From: Thaumasiovibrio sp043421945
Lineage (GTDB): Bacteria > Pseudomonadota > Gammaproteobacteria > Enterobacterales > Vibrionaceae
Direction: 5' to 3'
NCBI GenBank assembly: GCA_043421945.1
Contig: JBHOGO010000035.1
Location: 1 to 43,822 of the forward strand
DNA: 43,822 bases
Numbering within the stretch: the first letter of the stretch is position 1; each line of letters starts with the position of its first letter. The translations under genes were made by a program, and so were the position numbers. Shown here piece by piece: positions 8,460-16,705 of this stretch. The notes beneath the pieces are model-generated. The model had not been told where the DNA came from. It made no database searches and worked only from the letters and a program-made list of their open reading frames with translations.

Positions 8460-8480
8460 GGCTTTCAGCTTTGATAGTAT
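8452..8480 (+). promoter_or_regulatory. Candidate sigma-70 promoter of symporter-kdgK-eda
   Basis: -35 TTACAA (8452-8457), 17-nt spacer and -10 TAGTAT (8475-8480). The -35 is weak, as expected for a CRP-dependent promoter, and is covered by the palindrome at 8445-8459. Confidence 0.45.
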
Positions 8481-8517
8481 ACCCATAGTTCAATTAACCA
8501 AGAAAAGTAGCTCGATT

Positions 8518-10272
8518 ATGACTATTGATATCTTTGTAGTACTCGCTTACTTCTGCTTTCTGATCGCAATCGGTTGGATGTTCCGGAAGTTCACTACCTC
8601 AACCAGTGATTACTTCCGCGGGGGCGGTAAAATGCTATGGTGGATGGTAGGTGCAACTGCATTTATGACACAATTTTCGGCATGGACGTTCACCGGTGCA
8701 GCAGGACGCGCATTCACTGATGGTTTTACCATCGTCATCCTTTTCCTAGCAAACGCATTTGGTTACTTCCTTAACTATATGTATTTCGCTCCGAAATTCC
8801 GTCAGCTAAGAGTTGTAACTGCTATTGAAGCCATTCGCATGCGTTTTGGTAAAACAACAGAGCAGTTCTTCACTTGGTTTGGTATGCCAGACAGCATCAT
8901 CTCTGCAGGTGTATGGCTGAACGGTCTTGCTATTTTCGTTGCTGCTGTATTCGATATTCCTATGGGTACCACCATCATGTTTACTGGTGCAGCGCTAACG
9001 CTGATGGCAGTAACAGGTGGTTCTTGGGCAGTTATCGCATCTGATTTCATGCAAATGCTTGTTATCATGGCTGTAACCATTACCTGTGCAATTGCTGCTT
9101 ACTTCCACGGTGGCGGTATCGTTAACATCGTTGATAACTTCAACGGTAACTTCATGACAGGTAACAACCTAAATTACGTCAGTATCTTCGTCTTATGGAT
9201 TGTGTTTATTTTCGTTAAACAATTTGGCGTAATGAACAACAGCATCAATGCATACCGTTACCTTGCTGCAAAAGATTCAGAGAATGCGCGCAAAGCCGCT
9301 GGCCTTGCATGTATCCTTATGATCATTGGTCCTGTAATTTGGTTCCTACCACCTTGGTATGTAAATGCATTCATGCCTGAGTTCATGACTCAGTACGCTG
9401 AAATCGGTAGTGATGGTGCTTACCTAGCATTCGTTCAACAAGTCATGCCAGCAGGTATGGTTGGTCTACTAATGTCAGCGATGTTCGCAGCGACAATGTC
9501 TTCAATGGATTCAGGTCTTAACCGTAACGCTGGTATTTTCATCGTTAACTTCTACCAACCAATCCTACGTAAGAACGCGAGCCAGAACGAGCTAGTACTA
9601 GTGAGTAAGATTACTTCGGTCGTTATGGGTCTGATTATTATCTCAATCGGTCTATTCATTAACTCACTACGTCACCTAAGCCTGTTTGATATCGTTCTAA
9701 ACATCGGTTCATTAATTGGCTTCCCAATGCTGATCCCTGTTCTACTTGGTATGTGGATTCGTAAGACTCCTGACTGGGCGGGTTGGTCTACTCTAGTTGT
9801 GGGTGGCTTAGTATCTTACGTATTCGGTATTGCTCTAGAGCCTCACCACATTGAGAACCTACTAGGTCTTTCTCAAGGGTTTACTTCCCGTGAGTGGAGT
9901 GACTTGGTAGTTGGTCTAAGCCTAGCAGCACACGTTGTATTTACAGGTGGTTGGTTCGTTCTATCAACGTTGTTCTACAAGCCTCTACCACAAGAGCGTC
10001 AAGCTCAGGTTGATGAACTGTTCAATAACTGGAATACTCCTCTTATTGCAGAGGGCGAAGACCAAGACAACCTGGACACAGCACAACGTTCAATGCTTGG
10101 TAACCTAATCAGTGTTGCAGGCTTCGGTATTATCGCGATGGCGCTTATCCCGAATGACCCATCAGGTCGTGGCTTGTTTATCCTGTGTGGCTCTATCGTT
10201 CTGTGTGTTGGCGTACTACTTGTTCAAGCAGCACGTAAACCACAAGCAATCAAAGAAGCGCAAAGCGCTTAA
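8518..10272 (+). CDS. Sodium:solute symporter (SSS family), probable uronate/alginate-oligomer importer
   Basis: A 584-aa inner-membrane protein with about 14 hydrophobic segments, typical of the SSS family (PF00474). The DYFRGGGKMLWWMVGATAFM block (31-50) at the first-to-second helix boundary, and SAMFAATMSSMDSGLNRNAG around residue 325, are characteristic of the Na+-binding core. The long C-terminal tail after residue 490 includes a hydrophilic loop and final helices. It lies first in a plus-strand unit with kdgK and eda and is divergent from two oligoalginate lyases, so DEH or short oligouronates are the likely cargo; similar symporters (the Toa type) are described in alginate-degrading Vibrio. 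Specificity is inferred from context only. Confidence 0.85.
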   Translation: MTIDIFVVLAYFCFLIAIGWMFRKFTTSTSDYFRGGGKMLWWMVGATAFMTQFSAWTFTGAAGRAFTDGFTIVILFLANAFGYFLNYMYFAPKFRQLRVVTAIEAIRMRFGKTTEQFFTWFGMPDSIISAGVWLNGLAIFVAAVFDIPMGTTIMFTGAALTLMAVTGGSWAVIASDFMQMLVIMAVTITCAIAAYFHGGGIVNIVDNFNGNFMTGNNLNYVSIFVLWIVFIFVKQFGVMNNSINAYRYLAAKDSENARKAAGLACILMIIGPVIWFLPPWYVNAFMPEFMTQYAEIGSDGAYLAFVQQVMPAGMVGLLMSAMFAATMSSMDSGLNRNAGIFIVNFYQPILRKNASQNELVLVSKITSVVMGLIIISIGLFINSLRHLSLFDIVLNIGSLIGFPMLIPVLLGMWIRKTPDWAGWSTLVVGGLVSYVFGIALEPHHIENLLGLSQGFTSREWSDLVVGLSLAAHVVFTGGWFVLSTLFYKPLPQERQAQVDELFNNWNTPLIAEGEDQDNLDTAQRSMLGNLISVAGFGIIAMALIPNDPSGRGLFILCGSIVLCVGVLLVQAARKPQAIKEAQSA

Positions 10273-10318
10273 TCAATAATGCGGCAGGTGCACTTAAACG
10301 CTTCTGTCGCTTTCTTTT

Positions 10319-10352
10319 TTGACTGCAGCTTTCATCAGAGAGCTGCGGTCAA
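10319..10352 (+). terminator. Intercistronic hairpin, possible partial terminator
   Basis: TTGACTGCAGCT pairs with AGCTGCGGTCAA (12 bp, one G-T) and is followed by ATTTTG, a weak T-run. It lies between the symporter and kdgK, so it probably attenuates transcription or protects the 3' end of the symporter message rather than stopping the operon completely. Confidence 0.5.
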
Positions 10353-10365
10353 ATTTTGTTTAAGC

Positions 10366-10393
10366 ACTAAGCGGTGACTCTTTACCGCTTAGT
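10366..10393 (+). repeat. Second intercistronic hairpin before kdgK
   Basis: ACTAAGCGGT (10366-10375) and ACCGCTTAGT (10384-10393) form a perfect 10-bp stem with an 8-nt loop, ending 18 nt before the kdgK ATG. There is no T-tract after it. It could stabilise the kdgK-eda message at its 5' end. Confidence 0.5.
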
Positions 10394-10411
10394 CTATGAA
10401 AAGAGATTGTT

Positions 10412-11347
10412 ATGGCAGACTTCAAAATCGCGATCTTAGGCGAATGCATGATTGAGCTTCAACAAAAAGGCGCTCAAATCAACCGTTCATTTGGTGGCGA
10501 CACCCTTAACACCGCTGTTTATTTATCTCGCCTTACACAAGAAAAGGCTATCACAACGTCTTACATTACTGCTCTCGGTAGCGATAGCTTTAGTGATGAG
10601 ATGATGGCTAAGTGGGCAGCAGAAGGTGTTGATACTCAGAACATTCTGAAAATTGACAACAAAAACCCTGGCCTATACCTAATCGAGACCGACGATACTG
10701 GTGAGCGTAGCTTCCACTATTGGCGTAACGATGCTGCTGCGAAATATGTTTTCGAACAAGCAGAAAGTGCCGCTCTTCTTGAAACATTGATGAGCTACGA
10801 TGCACTTTACCTAACAGGTATTAGCCTTGCTATTCTGACTGATGCGGGTCGTGAAACATTGATGACGTTCTTAGCTGACTTTAAAGCTAAGGGTGGCAAG
10901 GTAATGTTTGATAACAACTACCGCCCTCGTCTTTGGGAAAGCAAAGAAGATGCACAAACTGCTTATAAAGCTGTTCTTGCATACACAGACATCGCAATGC
11001 TGACGTTTGATGATGAAGAAATGCTATACGGCGATACTGATGTTGACCAGTGTATCGCACGTACTCAAGCTCTAGGTGTAGCTGAAATCGCTATTAAGCG
11101 TGGCGCTGATGACTGCCTAGTTGTTCAAGGCGAAGAGCGTACTTCAGTACCTGCATTGAAAGCTGAGACAGTTGTAGATACGACTGCAGCAGGCGATTCA
11201 TTCAGCGGTGGCTACCTAGCAAAACGTCTAACAGGTGGTACAGCAGAAGAAGCTGCTCTGATGGGTCACATCGTTGCTTCAACTGTTATCCAGCACCCTG
11301 GCGCTATCATCCCTACTTCAGCTATGCCAGCTAACGCAAAAGTTTAA
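10412..11347 (+). CDS. kdgK: 2-dehydro-3-deoxygluconokinase
   Basis: A 311-aa PfkB-family sugar kinase that phosphorylates KDG to KDPG with ATP in the cytoplasm. The N-terminus GECMIELQQKG with the GGDTLNTAVYLSRL block is typical of KdgK. The C-terminal PfkB signature DTTAAGDSFSGGYL (about 251-264) carries the catalytic Asp in AAGDS. The middle motif NYRPRLW is also characteristic of KDG kinases. It is followed 13 nt later by eda, making the standard KDG-to-pyruvate/GAP pair. Its position behind an alginate symporter indicates that its KDG comes from reduction of DEH; the reductase is not in this window. Confidence 0.93.
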   Translation: MADFKIAILGECMIELQQKGAQINRSFGGDTLNTAVYLSRLTQEKAITTSYITALGSDSFSDEMMAKWAAEGVDTQNILKIDNKNPGLYLIETDDTGERSFHYWRNDAAAKYVFEQAESAALLETLMSYDALYLTGISLAILTDAGRETLMTFLADFKAKGGKVMFDNNYRPRLWESKEDAQTAYKAVLAYTDIAMLTFDDEEMLYGDTDVDQCIARTQALGVAEIAIKRGADDCLVVQGEERTSVPALKAETVVDTTAAGDSFSGGYLAKRLTGGTAEEAALMGHIVASTVIQHPGAIIPTSAMPANAKV

Positions 11348-11360
11348 GGAATATTAAGAC

Positions 11361-11984
11361 ATGACGACTCTAAACGAGCAACTACAAGCACTAAAAGTTA
11401 TCCCTGTAATCGCAATCAACAACGCAGAAGATGCTGTTGAACTTGGTCGTGTATTGGTTGAGAACGGCATGCCATGTGCAGAAATTACTTTCCGTACTCC
11501 AGCTGCTGCACAAGCAATCAAAAACATGCGTGAAGCATTCCCAGAAATGCTAATCGGTGCAGGTACAATCCTTAACTCTGCGCAAGTAGACGAAGCGATT
11601 GACGCTGGTGTTGACTTCGTTGTAAGCCCTGGCTTCAACCCAACAACAGTTAAGTACTGTCAACAACGCAACATGCCAATCATCCCTGGCGTGAACAGCC
11701 CAAGCCTAGTAGAGCAAGCAATGGAAATGGGTCTAGATACCCTTAAATTCTTCCCTGCTGAGCCTTCTGGCGGCGTGAACATGCTTAAAGCACTAACCGC
11801 TGTATACCCAGCGAAATTCATGCCTACTGGTGGTGTTTCTCTGTCTAACATCCACAACTACCTAGCAATCCCAGCAGTACTTGCTTGTGGTGGTACTTGG
11901 ATGGTTCCTGGTGATCTAATCGACAACCAGAAGTGGGATGAGCTAGCTGTTCTTGTTAAAGACGCTGTAGCACAAACTCGCTAA
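11361..11984 (+). CDS. eda: KDPG aldolase / 4-hydroxy-2-oxoglutarate aldolase
   Basis: A 207-aa class I aldolase that splits KDPG into pyruvate and glyceraldehyde-3-phosphate, the last step of alginate monomer breakdown. E41 in AEITFRTP corresponds to E45 of the E. coli enzyme and K129 in TLKFFPAEPSGG to the Schiff-base lysine K133. The phosphate-binding GGVS and CGGTW loops follow. Length and motifs are full. It is the last gene of the plus unit; AAGGAATATTAAGAC before the ATG supplies the ribosome site, and a strong terminator follows at 12081-12107. Codons in this unit look strongly biased, as in well-expressed genes. Confidence 0.95.
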   Translation: MTTLNEQLQALKVIPVIAINNAEDAVELGRVLVENGMPCAEITFRTPAAAQAIKNMREAFPEMLIGAGTILNSAQVDEAIDAGVDFVVSPGFNPTTVKYCQQRNMPIIPGVNSPSLVEQAMEMGLDTLKFFPAEPSGGVNMLKALTAVYPAKFMPTGGVSLSNIHNYLAIPAVLACGGTWMVPGDLIDNQKWDELAVLVKDAVAQTR

Positions 11985-12080
11985 TTTCTGTTGGCCTTTG
12001 CCTTGCATCGTCCTAATGCGTATAGACAAAGGCTAATATAAGAGGCGCACTAAGACGCCGCTGCAACATTCGAAGATCTT

Positions 12081-12107
12081 GCCCCGTCCCTGACGGGGCT
12101 TTTTTTT
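12081..12107 (+). terminator. Rho-independent terminator after eda
   Basis: Perfect 8-bp GC-rich stem GCCCCGTC/GACGGGGC, loop CCT, followed directly by eight T (12100-12107). Confidence 0.95.
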
Positions 12108-12134
12108 GCCTCTGCGCTTCGATCAAAATCCTCC

Positions 12135-12154
12135 CTACCCTACCCTACCCTACC
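12135..12154. repeat. Pentanucleotide tandem repeat (CTACC)4
   Basis: Four exact copies of CTACC, 28 nt after the eda terminator T-tract. It is non-coding and may vary in copy number between isolates. Confidence 0.8.
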
Positions 12155-12472
12155 CCACAAGCTTCCCATACGAGTGCTCAATTTTTATTCCGCCTCTACA
12201 GAGCGAACATTTGCTAATAAGCCGTTCATCAACGAGCAAGCACCTAGGGCGTTATTTACACATAAGCTATCGACTGACAAGCTGACCATAAAGAACTACT
12301 TACTTGTGTAGCATCCACTCATTGCCTATCTACCTGTCAACGATTTGAGGCTTATACGTCTAGGTCTAGGTCTAAAAATGGTACTTTTAACACCAGCACT
12401 AAAAGTGACGCCGTCACGAATAACAGCTACGTGTTGACTTAACATATTAGAAAGGTGGTCAGTAACGCACAT

Positions 12473-12497
12473 AAAAAAAGCGGCCTATAAAGACCGC
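12473..12497 (-). terminator. Terminator of the DUF1800-DUF1501 unit
   Basis: On the minus strand a 6-bp stem (GCGGTC with GGCCGC, one mismatch) with a TTTATA loop is followed by seven T (12479 down to 12473). Confidence 0.75.
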
Positions 12498-12566
12498 CAC
12501 GTTATACTGGTTAATTTACGCGATTCAACGCTGGCTCTCTAAGAGTACATTTGGCGTTTATTCACG

Positions 12567-13895
12567 CTATTTAAAGAGATGAAGAGGATTATCTTCAAAA
12601 TGGACATGGTTTGAAAATAGGTTATTCAGTTGCCCTTTCGGGTAACCAAACCACTCAGCTAATTCAGCATGCACTTGGTCAGCGGCTACTTCCGGAATCA
12701 AACGTCCATTATTATGATCATATTCACTGCCGACATTTAAATCAGGCCAACGTCCAAATGCTTGACCACCGGTCTCATTCTTGCCTTTGATTGCACCACC
12801 CATGATAAGTTGATGCCCCCCCCAACCGTGATCGGTGCCCGTTTGGTTCGCAGGGAAACGACGACCAAAATCAGACATTGTAAAGGTTGTGACGACATCG
12901 AGAAGCCCTTCAGCCTCAAGCTCATCATGAAATGCACTCAAAGCACCCGCAAGCTGCTCCATCAAGCCGGCATGAGCTATTTTTTGATTATGGTGTGTAT
13001 CAAACCCTCCAATACCCACCATAATCACTTGTTTTTTCTGCCCTAAATCTTCGCCGGCACGAATCAATCGTCCCGCCATTTTAAGCTGAGCACCTAACGC
13101 GCTTCCTGGGTATACATAGCTTTCTTCATGATGCTCCAGAATATCTTTTAACTGAGCGTTTTCTGCATAACGTCCTTTAGCATGATTCGCGTAGTTAGCT
13201 AAGAATAAGTTTGAATACTGCTCATCCCACAGTGCGCTCATTTCTTGCTGGCTCACATCTCGCTCACCAGCATAATCATCCATACCGTTAGACGAAATGG
13301 CCAGCTGTGCATAGCGCTCACCTCGCAACCAATGCTTGTCTCCATTCAAAGACATCATAGGAGAAAACGTATCGTACACAGGCATGTCCGACACCATTTT
13401 TCCTGCCCAACCATATTTTGATGCCATATTGAGTGCACCTGATTGCCACATCACCTGTTGTTGGTTGTGTGCCATCAAGAAGTCCGGAAATACTGGGCTC
13501 TCGACTGCCGAACGAACAATCGGCTCCACCAGCTGACCAGAGTTGATAATAATATTCGCATTCCCTTGCTCAAACATAGAGGAAAGTGAACTCATCGAAG
13601 GATGGAGGCCTAGTGAAACGCTGTCTGACATCGCACTTGGCACGGTAAGCCCAGTATCAATCAAAGAGTCATAACTATTCATGACACCTTTGCGTTGTAA
13701 CTCATATTGCTCATATTCTGGTCCAACATTACGTGGTGCAACCATATTGTAGGCATCATTTCCACCTAACAAGAATACACCCACTAGCACACGACGCTCA
13801 TCGTTGTTAGCAAATACATTTCCCGCTTTGGCTGCTACAGGCGTAACAGCTAATGCTGCGCTTCCTTTAAGGAAAGAACGGCGTGATAACTTCAT
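12567..13895 (-). CDS. DUF1501 protein, Tat-exported
   Basis: A 442-aa member of DUF1501 (sulfatase/alkaline-phosphatase-like fold, function unknown). The N-terminus MKLSRRSFLKGSAALAVTP is a twin-arginine signal, so it is exported folded to the periplasm. The body shows LVGVFLLGGNDAYNMVAP, then GFDTHHNQ and FGRRFPANQTGTDHGWGG, the conserved family blocks whose His/Asp residues may bind metal. The start at 13895 is chosen over the GTG/ATG-like start at 13913 because AGGAG lies 8 nt upstream and it avoids overlap with the preceding gene. The DUF1800 partner ends 5 nt before it; this pairing is common across bacteria. Confidence 0.85.
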   Translation of the reverse strand: MKLSRRSFLKGSAALAVTPVAAKAGNVFANNDERRVLVGVFLLGGNDAYNMVAPRNVGPEYEQYELQRKGVMNSYDSLIDTGLTVPSAMSDSVSLGLHPSMSSLSSMFEQGNANIIINSGQLVEPIVRSAVESPVFPDFLMAHNQQQVMWQSGALNMASKYGWAGKMVSDMPVYDTFSPMMSLNGDKHWLRGERYAQLAISSNGMDDYAGERDVSQQEMSALWDEQYSNLFLANYANHAKGRYAENAQLKDILEHHEESYVYPGSALGAQLKMAGRLIRAGEDLGQKKQVIMVGIGGFDTHHNQKIAHAGLMEQLAGALSAFHDELEAEGLLDVVTTFTMSDFGRRFPANQTGTDHGWGGHQLIMGGAIKGKNETGGQAFGRWPDLNVGSEYDHNNGRLIPEVAADQVHAELAEWFGYPKGQLNNLFSNHVHFEDNPLHLFK

Positions 13896-13900
13896 CTTAA

Positions 13901-15427
13901 CTACTCCTGGCAACGGAAATCGGGTGAGCTTTGTGCAACAAACAAGACATCATTTAAACGGCGTGTGGTTTGATTATCGTTGTAGCTTAAAAAAACATTT
14001 TCGAGTGCTCGACGTGTATCAGCTCTCATTAAGCCTGCAAACATTTTCTCATTGAGAAGATCCATAAATGCTTCGACATCAGTGATATTGCGCATGAAGC
14101 TACTTTCATTCCAAGACCAGCCTTTTTCATTACTATTTTGCCACGCGCAGCATAGCTGCCACATACGGTTATGAATACGGCGCATGTTGTCCATCCCCAA
14201 AATTCCAAATTCAGGAGCAGTAAGGTTTAGATCACTAATCTCACCATTTGGTGCATAATCAGGCTCGTAAAAATTAAATACCGAAGGTGAACACAGAGGC
14301 GCTTGGCCAAGTTGGGCACGCATTCCTGGAAAGTCATACCAACGATCACTAGCGTTTGATTTCACATCGAGTGCTCTTGCAAAGTTTGCCATCGCAATCA
14401 ATGGCTCTTTCACTTTACCAAAGTTACGCGTACTGCTTCCTGTGTGCTGGTGGTCCATCATTGCCTGTCCTGATAGCACATCTTCATCAAGAAAAATCGC
14501 CTTTAAAATGGCTTTCATATCACCGCGTTCACCATAACCATTGTCTTTAAAGACATTGGCAACACGCTCTATATAATTTCGGCGCGGGTTGCTGATGGTT
14601 AAACGCTTAATCAAAAGCGTGGAGAGGAACATAGGCGTATTCGCGTGATTAAAGAGCAAGTCAATGGCTTGTGACATATCTTCTTTCGCACTTTGCCCTG
14701 CAACAAACACTTCACCGAGTACCGTTTTTTCCTCCTTGTCATGGTCACCATCATTCGCAACCATGGGCTTGGTAAAATCGCCTCCATTAACGTTCCAGCC
14801 CGTAAAGACCTTAGCCAACTCTTCAATATCATTTTGGGTATAAACAGGTTGTTTGTTACCTTGACTATCTAATAGAGGCATCCCATTCGCTTGCAGTTTC
14901 CACAAGCCTACAGTGAAAAGCTGCATGATTTCACGTGCATAGTTTTCATCAGGGAAAGTATTATTATTGGGGTTGTACTTTTTACTGCCTGCGTAAGTCA
15001 GGTATTTTCCCATGACAGGGCTTTCACTGATCTCCAATAGCAAGTCGCGTACATTACCGAAAGCATGTTTAAGCAACGTATCGTAATAATGCGCTAAGCC
15101 CGTTGCATTATTACCATTATCGACTGAAACAACCCAAATTTGGCTCATGGCAAACGCAATACGTTGACGTAGTGGATCACTCGTTTTAATTGTCCTTGCC
15201 CACCACGCATCCATGCGTTGTGCTTCTAACGGCGGCTCTTGCTTATCCTGTGCGGCATACTCCACCAGCAGTGGTAGGTGTCGTCGAACCGATTTACTAA
15301 ATTGATCGTCTAACCACTCTTTAACACCCATATTCAGAAGCGTTTCGACATCACCGGGCCTGGGTCCAAACGTGGTACGGTACAGAAACTTTGCGGCTTC
15401 TTTTTCACTTAGTTGTGTGGTTTGCAT
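13901..15427 (-). CDS. DUF1800 protein
   Basis: A 508-aa DUF1800-family protein of unknown function, almost always encoded next to a DUF1501 gene, as here. Family blocks include AAKFLYRTTFGPRPGDVE near the N-terminus, the WWARTIKTSDPLRQRIAFAMSQIWV block (about 75-99), YAREIMQLFTVGLW (about 163-176) and FTGWNVNGGDF. No signal peptide is visible although its partner has a Tat signal, so it may be co-exported or act before export; that is inference. It is the first gene of a two-gene minus unit. Confidence 0.85.
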   Translation of the reverse strand: MQTTQLSEKEAAKFLYRTTFGPRPGDVETLLNMGVKEWLDDQFSKSVRRHLPLLVEYAAQDKQEPPLEAQRMDAWWARTIKTSDPLRQRIAFAMSQIWVVSVDNGNNATGLAHYYDTLLKHAFGNVRDLLLEISESPVMGKYLTYAGSKKYNPNNNTFPDENYAREIMQLFTVGLWKLQANGMPLLDSQGNKQPVYTQNDIEELAKVFTGWNVNGGDFTKPMVANDGDHDKEEKTVLGEVFVAGQSAKEDMSQAIDLLFNHANTPMFLSTLLIKRLTISNPRRNYIERVANVFKDNGYGERGDMKAILKAIFLDEDVLSGQAMMDHQHTGSSTRNFGKVKEPLIAMANFARALDVKSNASDRWYDFPGMRAQLGQAPLCSPSVFNFYEPDYAPNGEISDLNLTAPEFGILGMDNMRRIHNRMWQLCCAWQNSNEKGWSWNESSFMRNITDVEAFMDLLNEKMFAGLMRADTRRALENVFLSYNDNQTTRRLNDVLFVAQSSPDFRCQE

Positions 15428-15874
15428 TTTTATTGCTCTTCTTTTTGATCACTGACATGACGTAAGTCACTTACCTTCATTTGGCAGACTTTTTAGCCCA
15501 AAATAGTTAACACTCATCTGAAATAGACTGCACTAACCTTGGTAGTCTTTGCCCGTTTTAAATAACAATTTCAGGTGAGGAATATAACTTGTGAGACAAG
15601 CATCATATTGCGATGGTAATCACGTCAAAGAAGATTTTGTAACAGGGTGATACTGCACCAATAAGTGAAAAAAAAAACTTTAAAACACTCAATAAGGTTA
15701 ACAGTAGAAAAGAAAAACACTAACAATCGGCGCATTTAAAAACCACCAAAACAACAAATTACTAACAGTGATGTCGATAACAATAAAGGGGAAGAGCGCA
15801 TAGAACGGAGAAAATTAAAGTAGGCTAAACAGCCTACTTTGAAGTGAGTATTGATTGCCCCTACTGAGAGAACG
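15428..15874. other. Intergenic region upstream of the DUF1800 gene
   Basis: AT-rich region with the chrR terminator at 15817-15840 and presumably the promoter of the DUF1800-DUF1501 unit. No supported gene. Confidence 0.5.
15817..15840 (-). terminator. Terminator-like hairpin after chrR
   Basis: Perfect 10-bp stem AAAGTAGGCT/AGCCTACTTT with a 4-nt loop, about 35 nt past the chrR stop. The minus-strand tail AATTTTC is a weak T-run, so termination may be partial. Confidence 0.65.
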
Positions 15875-16705
15875 TTAGCGGAAAAACATCTGGCTAAATG
15901 GATTCAGTAACGTCGCCATTCCTGATGTAAAGATCAACGGTGCATCAAGCAATGTTAAACATAAGCAATCTTCATCTGGCATTGTTTTCGGTGTGTGCTT
16001 ATGACTGCTGCCCTGAACAATAAAATCCCCTGGTCCGTAGCGCGTGTTTTCATCATAGAAGTGCCCTGCGATCACTAACGTGATCTCTTCGCCTTGGTGG
16101 GTATGTTGAGGCAACGCACTGTCCCGTGCCATATAAATAAAGTTCATCTTACTTTCGTCACCTGTCGACACTGAGGCACGCTTAATCTTGCCGGGAAGAC
16201 GACTCCAAGGACCGATATGCTGACCATTACCACGGAAAATTTTGGGGAGATGAAATGTTTTATCTCCACCCTCTATGGGGATGGCAATATCTTGATTAAA
16301 TGCACCGTCCCATTTGGTGTCAGGATAAGCGTCATCTTCAGCACAAATACCTATTTCAGGACGAACTTCACTTTCAGACAGAGAGTTAACGGCGAGTTCC
16401 TCTTTATCACCCACGTCACTTCGAATGCGCTTCGTACTCGCTTTACTCATACTGGCGCTGCTTGAAGCGCCTTTACCGTGACCAATGATCTTACCCAGCA
16501 TCGCAGTGAGATCATCGCTCATTTCCGTATCAGCAACAGATGCGAGTTGTTGGGCTTGAGCCTGTTCTACTTGCGCCACTTTGTGTCGGCAATGTACACA
16601 AAGCTCTAAGTGCACATTAATCATAATGCTAGAGGCAGAATCAAGGTCGCCCGCGGTATAACGAGCCAGTACATCATCACTTGGATGAAATTGAATACTA
16701 GACAT
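15875..16705 (-). CDS. chrR: ChrR-type zinc anti-sigma factor with C-terminal cupin
   Basis: A 276-aa anti-sigma factor that should hold the preceding ECF sigma inactive until singlet oxygen or a related stress. The N-terminal zinc motif H7...H32-xxx-C36-xx-C39 lines up one residue off from R. sphaeroides ChrR (H6, H31, C35, C38). The C-terminal cupin keeps HTHQGEE (H201, H203, E207) and a later HKH, the metal ligands. A Ser/Lys-rich linker (about 78-126) makes it roughly 60 residues longer than the Rhodobacter protein. The ATG overlaps the sigma gene stop by 8 nt and has AAGGAGG 7 nt upstream, typical of a coupled sigma/anti-sigma pair made in balance. Confidence 0.9.
   Translation of the reverse strand: MSSIQFHPSDDVLARYTAGDLDSASSIMINVHLELCVHCRHKVAQVEQAQAQQLASVADTEMSDDLTAMLGKIIGHGKGASSSASMSKASTKRIRSDVGDKEELAVNSLSESEVRPEIGICAEDDAYPDTKWDGAFNQDIAIPIEGGDKTFHLPKIFRGNGQHIGPWSRLPGKIKRASVSTGDESKMNFIYMARDSALPQHTHQGEEITLVIAGHFYDENTRYGPGDFIVQGSSHKHTPKTMPDEDCLCLTLLDAPLIFTSGMATLLNPFSQMFFR

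Larger units (their letters stand above)
11985..12566. other. Intergenic region between eda and the DUF1501 gene
   Basis: The region holds the eda terminator, a short tandem repeat of CTACC (12135-12154), a GTCTAG tandem of about 2.8 copies (12358-12374) and the minus-strand terminator at 12473-12497. No gene is supported. Confidence 0.6.

Noticed and set aside
15591..15650. 19-codon GTG frame preceded by GAGGA
   Set aside because: Too short, no neighbour on that strand and no family resemblance.
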